Assembly (NCBI GenBank): GCA_003612395.1
Contig: RAYQ01000002.1
Coordinates: forward strand, 1 to 64,000
Direction of reading: 5' to 3'
Length of the DNA: 64,000 nt
Origin: Parablautia intestinalis
Lineage (GTDB): Bacteria; Bacillota; Clostridia; Lachnospirales; Lachnospiraceae
Under the pieces are notes generated by a model that was given only the letters and a program-made list of their open reading frames with translations, was not told the DNA's origin and ran no database searches. Shown piece after piece: positions 58,728 to 64,000 of the stretch. The translations under genes were made by a program, and so were the position numbers. The first letter of the stretch is position 1. Every line of letters starts with the position of its first letter.

Positions 58728-59936
58728 ATGAACAAAGAATTGATGGAAGCATTAGATATTTTGGAGAAGGAGAAGGAAATCAGCAAGGAGACGCTTTTTG
58801 AAGCAATTGAGAACTCGCTGATTACGGCTTGCAAGAACCACTTCGGCAAGTCTGACAATGTGAGAGTGGAAATAGACAGAGAAACCTGCGATTTCCTGTG
58901 CTATGCGGAAAAAGAAGTGGTGGAAGAGGTGGAGGATGACTGCTTACAGATTTCCCTTCCCGATGCCCGTGAGATAAAAGGGGATGCAGCTCTTGGGGAC
59001 ATTATTCATGTGGAAATAAAGTCAAAGGAGTTTGGACGTATTGCCACACAAAATGCTAAGAATGTGATTTTGCAGAAGATTCGGGAGGAAGAAAGAAGCG
59101 TTATCTACAATCAGTACTTTGAGAAGGAAAAGGATATTGTCACCGGTATTGTTCAGCGCTATATTGGCAAAAATATCAGCATTAATCTTGGAAAAGCAGA
59201 CGGAATTTTAAATGAAAGCGAGCAGGTTAGAGGTGAGGTGTTCAGACCCACAGAGAGAATTAAAGTATATATCCTGGAGGTGAAAAGTACCCCAAGGGGA
59301 CCCAGAATTCTGGTCAGCCGTACCCATCCTGAACTTGTAAAACGTCTTTTTGAGGCGGAAGTTACAGAAATTAAGGACGGAACAGTGGAAATTATGAGTA
59401 TTGCCAGGGAGGCAGGGAGCCGTACCAAAATGGCAGTAAGGTCCAACAATCCCAATGTAGATGCGGTAGGCGCCTGCGTAGGCTTAAACGGAGCCAGAGT
59501 AAACTCTATTGTGGAAGAGCTGCGGGGCGAGAAGATTGATATTATCAACTGGGATGAAAATCCCGGAAACCTGATTCAAAATGCGCTTTCACCGGCCAAG
59601 ATTGTTGCGGTGTTTGCAGATCCGGATGAAAAGACCGCTAAGGTAGTGGTGCCGGATTATCAGCTTTCCCTTGCAATCGGAAAGGAAGGGCAGAATGCAA
59701 GACTTGCGGCAAGGCTTACCGGCTACAAAATAGATATCAAGAGTGAGACCCAGGCCAAGGATGCTCCCGGATTCAGATATGAAGATTATATGGATGAGTT
59801 TGAAGAGGATGAATTTGACGAGTACGGAGAGTATGAGAATGAAGCAGAGTATGAGGAAGGCTTAGAGGGCGATGGACAGGAGTACGAATTACCAGAATCC
59901 TTTGAAGAGGAAGGGCCTTCTAATCTGACAGAATAA
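58728..59936 (+). CDS. nusA: Transcription termination/antitermination factor NusA
   Basis: 402 residues: N-terminal polymerase-binding domain (1-125), S1 domain (about 130-200), KH1 and KH2 (about 200-345, with ACVGLNGARVNSIVEEL and IGKEGQNARLAARLTG), and an acidic tail (about 350-402). It lacks the C-terminal acidic repeats of E. coli NusA, as usual in Firmicutes. AAGGGATAAGGG precedes the start. Confidence 0.96.
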   Translation: MNKELMEALDILEKEKEISKETLFEAIENSLITACKNHFGKSDNVRVEIDRETCDFLCYAEKEVVEEVEDDCLQISLPDAREIKGDAALGDIIHVEIKSKEFGRIATQNAKNVILQKIREEERSVIYNQYFEKEKDIVTGIVQRYIGKNISINLGKADGILNESEQVRGEVFRPTERIKVYILEVKSTPRGPRILVSRTHPELVKRLFEAEVTEIKDGTVEIMSIAREAGSRTKMAVRSNNPNVDAVGACVGLNGARVNSIVEELRGEKIDIINWDENPGNLIQNALSPAKIVAVFADPDEKTAKVVVPDYQLSLAIGKEGQNARLAARLTGYKIDIKSETQAKDAPGFRYEDYMDEFEEDEFDEYGEYENEAEYEEGLEGDGQEYELPESFEEEGPSNLTE

Positions 59937-59948
59937 GGGGGGATTTGA

Positions 59949-60218
59949 TTGGCAAAAAAAATTCCCTTAAGACAGTGCATCGGATGCGGGGAGATGAAGA
60001 GCAAGAAAGAAATGATACGGGTGCTAAAGACCCCGGAGGAGGAAATTCTCCTTGATGCAACAGGAAAAAAAAATGGAAGAGGCGCCTATCTGTGCAGGGA
60101 AAAGGAATGCCTTGTGAAGGCGCGTAAGAATAAAGGATTGGAACGGTCCTTTAAAATGAAAATTCCAAACGAAGTTTACGACAATCTGGAAAAGGAGTTT
60201 GATACGATTGAAAAGTGA
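59949..60218 (+). CDS. rnpM: YlxR/RnpM-family RNA-binding protein
   Basis: 89 residues. RQCIGCGEMKSKKEMIRVLK and GRGAYLCREKECLVKARK are the YlxR signatures. The family has been linked to RNase P modulation. It starts with TTG at 59949, with GGGGGAT 6 bp upstream. Lies 12 bp after nusA. Confidence 0.92.
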   Translation: MAKKIPLRQCIGCGEMKSKKEMIRVLKTPEEEILLDATGKKNGRGAYLCREKECLVKARKNKGLERSFKMKIPNEVYDNLEKEFDTIEK

Positions 60219-60516
60219 CAGGATTTTATCCCTGCTGGGACTTTCGGCAAGAAGCAGAAATCTGGTAAGCGGCGAGTTTTCCACGGAAAAGGCGGTTAAG
60301 GCAGGGAAAGCAGAACTGGTAATTGTCAGCAGCGATGCCTCTGACAATACAAAAAAACTGTTTTCAGATAAATGCAGATTTTACAGGATACCTTTTTACC
60401 TGTATGGAACCAAAGCGGAGCTTGGCAGGGCAATCGGTAAAGATATACGATCATCTGTGGCGGTTATGGACAAAGGATTGGCGGAAACGATAATAAAACG
60501 TTTGGAAAATTCATAG
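60208..60516 (+). CDS. ylxQ: L7Ae/L30e-family ribosomal protein-like (YlxQ)
   Basis: 102 residues, one L7Ae-type RNA-binding fold (LLGLSARSRNLVSGEFSTEKAV, then ELVIVSSDASDNTKKLF). A TTG at 60208 is chosen because AAAGGAG (60191-60197) is 10 bp away; a TTG at 60199 is too close. Overlaps rnpM by 11 bp. Confidence 0.9.
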   Translation: MKSDRILSLLGLSARSRNLVSGEFSTEKAVKAGKAELVIVSSDASDNTKKLFSDKCRFYRIPFYLYGTKAELGRAIGKDIRSSVAVMDKGLAETIIKRLENS

Positions 60517-60569
60517 AAATTAAGGCGTATATTAAAATTGAGGGCAGTTGGTAGCATTGGAGGATTAGA

Positions 60570-63500
60570 ATGGCCAAAATTAAAGTGCATGAGATAGCGA
60601 AGGAACTGGGAAAGCAAAGTAAAGAAATTATTGCTTTTTTACAGAATAAAGGAATTGAGGTTAAAGCAGCGCAGAGCTCTTTGGAGGGGGATGTGGCCGA
60701 TATGGTCAGAAAAACCCTTGGAAAAATGGAAGGAGTATCAGGTGCTGCCGGGCAGGCAAAACCTGTAAAAGAAATACAGGAGAAAAAAGAGGAAAAAAAG
60801 CCAGTGGAAGAAAATCAGGGTACAGGTACGAAAAAGCCGACTGCAGAGATAAATAATGCGGCGGAATCTGAAAAAACGGTTACGAAAGCAAAAGAAGGAA
60901 AAACCGGTTCAAACGGGGCAGCTCAGCCTAAGGGAGCGGAATCTAAGACGGCGGAAGCCAGGCAGACGGAACCGGTTAAGAAAAAGAAAAAAATTATTTT
61001 TGTGAGCAATCCGCATAACAGTAACATTATGGGACATCAGCGCCAGGGGCAGGGAGAGAGACGTCCGGCCCAGACAGAGAGACGTCCCGCCCAGGCGGAG
61101 AGGCGTCCTATCCAGGGTGAAAGACGCCCTGCCCAGGGAAATAAGTCCGGCAATGGAAATCGTGCAGGACAGGGGAGAGTCCAGCAGGAAGCGCCTCATA
61201 AGATCATAAGGCCGCTGACAGCGCCATCCATGCCTGAGAGCATGAATGTTGATTTTAAGCAGAATGCGCGAAAGCTGGAGAATGAAAGAATAGCCGCTAA
61301 GAATGCGGCTGCCAGGGCACAAAAGGCTGCGGAGGAGCAGGCAGCGAAAGAGGCTGCGGCTAAAGCGGCAGCGGAAGAGGCGGCAGCTAAAGCAGCGGCT
61401 AAAGACAGAGAAGATAAGCCTGCGGATGCTCTAAGCACACAGGGCAGCGTATCTGCAAGTGCGGCGTCATCAGGTGTATCTGCAAATACATCTGCGCCCG
61501 CACAGACGAACAGAAGGCCGGGCACGGCAGCGTCACAGGCTAACAGGCCGGCAAGAAGGACGGGGGACCAGCAGGGAGAGCGTCCTGCATATGCCGGAAG
61601 GGACAATAATAATTCGAGAGCGGCAGGTGCAAGGGATGACAGGCGTCAGAGGAATGAAAGAAACCAGGGAAATTCCGGAAACGGTCAGGGAGAAAGGAAT
61701 AACAGAAATGACTCCCGCAGGTTTGAAGGCTCTAATCGTGACAGGAATCAGGGCAGCAGGAATGATTTCCGCGGCAATGGGTCTGATAAAAATGGTACAA
61801 GATTTGGTAACAATAATAACCGCTCTGAGAGAGGCGGCCAGGGGCAGGAAGGTAGATTTAAGCGGTCTGAAAAGCCGGGTAAGAGTTTCGCTGCGGAGGC
61901 CCCGGTTAAGGATGAGAAGCGCAGAGATGAGGAAAAGCGCAGAATCAGTCAGGAAAAGGATAGAAGGTCTAAGAAAGACTTTATCTATGAAGAGGACGAT
62001 GCGGTTGTAAAGAATAAGAACAAAGCCGGCCGGTTCATTAAGCCCGAAAAGAAGGTAGAGGAGAAGGTGGAAGAGCAGATTAAAGTGATTGTTATCCCTG
62101 AATCCCTCACTATCAAGGAACTGGCGGATAAAATGAAAATGCAGCCCTCCGCTATCATCAAAAAGCTTTTCCTTCAGGGCAGAATTGTAACGGTAAATTC
62201 GGAAATTCCTTTTGAGGATGCAGAAAATATTGCCATTGAATATGACATTATATGTGAGAAGGAAAAGAAAGTAGACGTCATTGAGGAACTTTTAAAGGAA
62301 GAGGACGAGGAAACGGAAAAGCTGGTGAGCAGGCCGCCTGTTATCTGTGTTATGGGGCATGTTGACCACGGAAAAACATCTCTGCTTGACGCTATCCGCA
62401 AGACAAATGTTACGGATAAAGAGGCGGGAGGTATTACACAGCACATAGGTGCGTATACTGTAAATGTTAATGGACAGTCTATTACCTTCTTAGATACACC
62501 CGGGCATGAAGCGTTTACAGCCATGCGTATGCGCGGTGCAAACTCTACGGATATCGCTATCTTAGTTGTAGCGGCTGATGACGGTGTTATGCCTCAGACC
62601 GTAGAAGCAATCAACCATGCGAAGGCGGCAGGAACAGAGATTATTGTGGCGGTTAATAAGATAGATAAGCCGGGGGCTAATGTTGACAGGGTGAAGCAGG
62701 AAATGACAGAGTATGAGCTGATACCGGTGGATTGGGGCGGAAGTACGGAGTTTGTTCCTGTTTCAGCCAAGTCCGGCGAAGGAATTGACACGCTCCTTGA
62801 GACTATTCTGCTTACGGCAGAGATTATGGAGCTTCGGGCAAATCCTGACAGACGTGCAAGAGGACTTGTGATTGAAGCCGAGCTTGATAAAGGTCGGGGG
62901 CCTGTTGCCACTGTGCTGGTACAAAAGGGTACTCTTCACGTGGGAGATTTCATTTCCGCAGGCGCCAGCCATGGTAAAGTAAGGGCAATGATAGACGACA
63001 AGGGGAGAAGAGTGAAAGAAGCCCTTCCCTCAACCCCGGTTGAAATTCTGGGTCTTTCCGATGTGCCCAGTGCAGGCGAGGTATTTATCGCTCATGAAAA
63101 TGACAAGACGGCCAAATCCTATGCGGAGACCTATCTTGCCCAGAATAAAGAAAAAATGCTGGAAGAAACCAAGGCGAAGATGTCTCTTGACGATCTCTTC
63201 AGCAAGATTCAGGCAGGTAATTTGAAGGAACTGAACATTATCGTAAAAGCAGATGTGCAGGGCAGTGTGGAGGCTGTTAAGCAGAGCCTTATGAAACTTT
63301 CCAATGAGGAAGTGGTTGTGAAATGCATTCACGGCGGCGTAGGTGCGATTAACGAATCCGATGTATCTTTGGCTTCCGCATCATCAGCAATTATTATTGG
63401 TTTCAATGTTCGTCCCGATGCAATGGCAAAGACGATTGCAGAAAGGGAAGGCGTTGATATCCGGCTCTACAAAGTAATTTATCAGGCGATTGAAGACATT

Positions 63501-63830
63501 GAAGCTGCTATGAAGGGTATGCTGGATCCTATTTTTGAGGAAAAAGTGATTGGTCATGCGGAAGTAAGGCAGATTTTCAAGGCTTCTGCGGTCGGAAATA
63601 TTGCAGGATCTTATGTGCTTGACGGCATATTCCAGAGAGACTGCAAGATACGTATCAGCAGAGAGGGAAATCAGATTTATGAAGGCAGTTTAGCTTCCTT
63701 AAAGCGCTTTAAGGATGATGTGAAGGAGGTCAGGTCAGGGTTTGAGTGTGGACTTGTGTTTGAAGGCTTTGACCAGATGCAGGAGCTTGACATTGTAGAA
63801 GCGTATATTATGGTGGAGGTTCCCAGGTGA
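60570..63830 (+). CDS. infB: Translation initiation factor IF-2
   Basis: 1086 residues. The N-terminal IF2_N module (1-50) is followed by a long basic, low-complexity linker (about 60-480) with Arg-, Ala- and Asn-rich repeats. A second IF2_N module (about 510-560), the GTPase domain with [17 protein letters not shown] and NKIDK, and C-terminal domains follow. It positions initiator tRNA on the 30S subunit. GGAGG is 8 bp before the ATG. The length is at the upper end for the family because of the linker. Confidence 0.97.
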   Translation: MAKIKVHEIAKELGKQSKEIIAFLQNKGIEVKAAQSSLEGDVADMVRKTLGKMEGVSGAAGQAKPVKEIQEKKEEKKPVEENQGTGTKKPTAEINNAAESEKTVTKAKEGKTGSNGAAQPKGAESKTAEARQTEPVKKKKKIIFVSNPHNSNIMGHQRQGQGERRPAQTERRPAQAERRPIQGERRPAQGNKSGNGNRAGQGRVQQEAPHKIIRPLTAPSMPESMNVDFKQNARKLENERIAAKNAAARAQKAAEEQAAKEAAAKAAAEEAAAKAAAKDREDKPADALSTQGSVSASAASSGVSANTSAPAQTNRRPGTAASQANRPARRTGDQQGERPAYAGRDNNNSRAAGARDDRRQRNERNQGNSGNGQGERNNRNDSRRFEGSNRDRNQGSRNDFRGNGSDKNGTRFGNNNNRSERGGQGQEGRFKRSEKPGKSFAAEAPVKDEKRRDEEKRRISQEKDRRSKKDFIYEEDDAVVKNKNKAGRFIKPEKKVEEKVEEQIKVIVIPESLTIKELADKMKMQPSAIIKKLFLQGRIVTVNSEIPFEDAENIAIEYDIICEKEKKVDVIEELLKEEDEETEKLVSRPPVICVMGHVDHGKTSLLDAIRKTNVTDKEAGGITQHIGAYTVNVNGQSITFLDTPGHEAFTAMRMRGANSTDIAILVVAADDGVMPQTVEAINHAKAAGTEIIVAVNKIDKPGANVDRVKQEMTEYELIPVDWGGSTEFVPVSAKSGEGIDTLLETILLTAEIMELRANPDRRARGLVIEAELDKGRGPVATVLVQKGTLHVGDFISAGASHGKVRAMIDDKGRRVKEALPSTPVEILGLSDVPSAGEVFIAHENDKTAKSYAETYLAQNKEKMLEETKAKMSLDDLFSKIQAGNLKELNIIVKADVQGSVEAVKQSLMKLSNEEVVVKCIHGGVGAINESDVSLASASSAIIIGFNVRPDAMAKTIAEREGVDIRLYKVIYQAIEDIEAAMKGMLDPIFEEKVIGHAEVRQIFKASAVGNIAGSYVLDGIFQRDCKIRISREGNQIYEGSLASLKRFKDDVKEVRSGFECGLVFEGFDQMQELDIVEAYIMVEVPR
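61056..61139 (+). repeat. Four 21-bp tandem repeats in the IF-2 linker
   Basis: Units at 61056, 61077, 61098 and 61119 encode ERRPxQx heptapeptides. Mostly silent variation between units. Such linkers vary freely in IF-2. Confidence 0.85.
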
Positions 63831-64000
63831 GAAAAAACAGTGTAAAAAACATCCGAATTAATGGAGAGGTGCAAAGAGTTCTGGCTGAAATTATAAGGGG
63901 AGAATTAAAAGACCCCAGAATCAGCCCTCTTACCTCTGTGGTATCTGTGGAGGTGGCGCCGGATCTGAAAACCTGTAAAGCATGGATTAGCGTATACGGG
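63827..64000 (+). CDS. rbfA: Ribosome-binding factor A, N-terminal part
   Basis: GTG start overlapping the infB stop (GTGA). The 58 codons in the window read [20 protein letters not shown] and continue to [21 protein letters not shown], the RbfA KH-like domain. It helps 30S maturation. The gene runs off the window end. Confidence 0.93.
   Translation, partial: MRKNSVKNIRINGEVQRVLAEIIRGELKDPRISPLTSVVSVEVAPDLKTCKAWISVYG

Noticed and set aside
61056-61139. Tandem 21-bp repeats as a possible regulatory or mobile repeat
   Set aside because: They are in-frame heptapeptide repeats of the IF-2 linker, ordinary for this protein.
1-64000. tRNA, rRNA, prophage or complete IS element
   Set aside because: I looked for conserved tRNA arms, rRNA blocks, integrases, transposases and phage structural genes and recognised none; a tRNAscan-SE or ISfinder run would be decisive.

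Overview
The window reads as chromosome from an anaerobic, probably spore-forming Clostridia of the Lachnospiraceae type. This is inferred from gene content: a SigH-like sigma factor, rubrerythrin, a Gram-positive RND pump, DUF5050 and CmpB-type membrane proteins, the rimP-nusA-rnpM-ylxQ-infB-rbfA order, AGGAGG-type ribosome binding sites, and frequent TTG/GTG starts. I saw no tRNA, rRNA, CRISPR array, prophage or complete insertion sequence.

Layout, first half. 0-2 kb: SGNH hydrolase and SigH-like sigma factor. 2-3 kb: remnant of an ABC transporter. 3-8.7 kb: RND efflux pump with a near-consensus promoter and operator, its TetR regulator and thiN. 8.7-13 kb: MFS pump and TetR regulator, then a Crp/Fnr regulator divergent from a MATE pump; a small inverted-repeat element with an 8-bp duplication sits at the MATE stop codon. 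13.3-19 kb: nth, then a sugar locus (AraC regulator, MFS permease, DUF1349 protein, GH42 beta-galactosidase). 19-24.3 kb: phosphatase, acetyltransferase, and an uncommon pair: a zinc-ribbon/repeat/KAP-like NTPase with DHH phosphoesterase. 24.5-27.3 kb: metal-efflux operon (ArsR sensor, free HMA domain, P1B ATPase). 28.3-34.3 kb: secreted FG-GAP-like protein, OmpR/histidine-kinase pair, membrane-anchored unknown protein, and a cell-wall enzyme joining an amidase to a deacetylase, preceded by six 7-bp boxes at exact 11-bp steps.

Layout, second half. 34-38 kb: rubrerythrin, VanZ-like protein, pyrBI with a leader hairpin, nitroreductase. 38-42.5 kb: PH-domain protein, CmpB-like protein, a FolC-like ligase with altered motifs, a DUF5050 propeller, and a broken ABC-2 permease. 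42.6-51 kb: small coiled-coil protein, pheA, DUF815 ATPase, exopolyphosphatase, polyphosphate kinase, Maf and a HAD phosphatase; this cluster is punctuated by multi-hairpin elements. 51-58 kb: regulator lacking its HTH, sugar kinase, EPS-initiating sugar transferase, ManC-like enzyme, CPBP protease. 58-64 kb: translation/transcription cluster, ending inside rbfA.

The most interesting points are the six-box 11-bp array, which plausibly ties the two-component system to the cell-wall fusion enzyme; the KAP-like protein without a Walker A lysine and its DHH partner; the family of perfect hairpins placed before ribosome binding sites; the 198-bp foldback inside the polyphosphate operon; and the FolC paralogue with replaced motifs. 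All statements come from reading sequence and recalled family knowledge; no database search was run.
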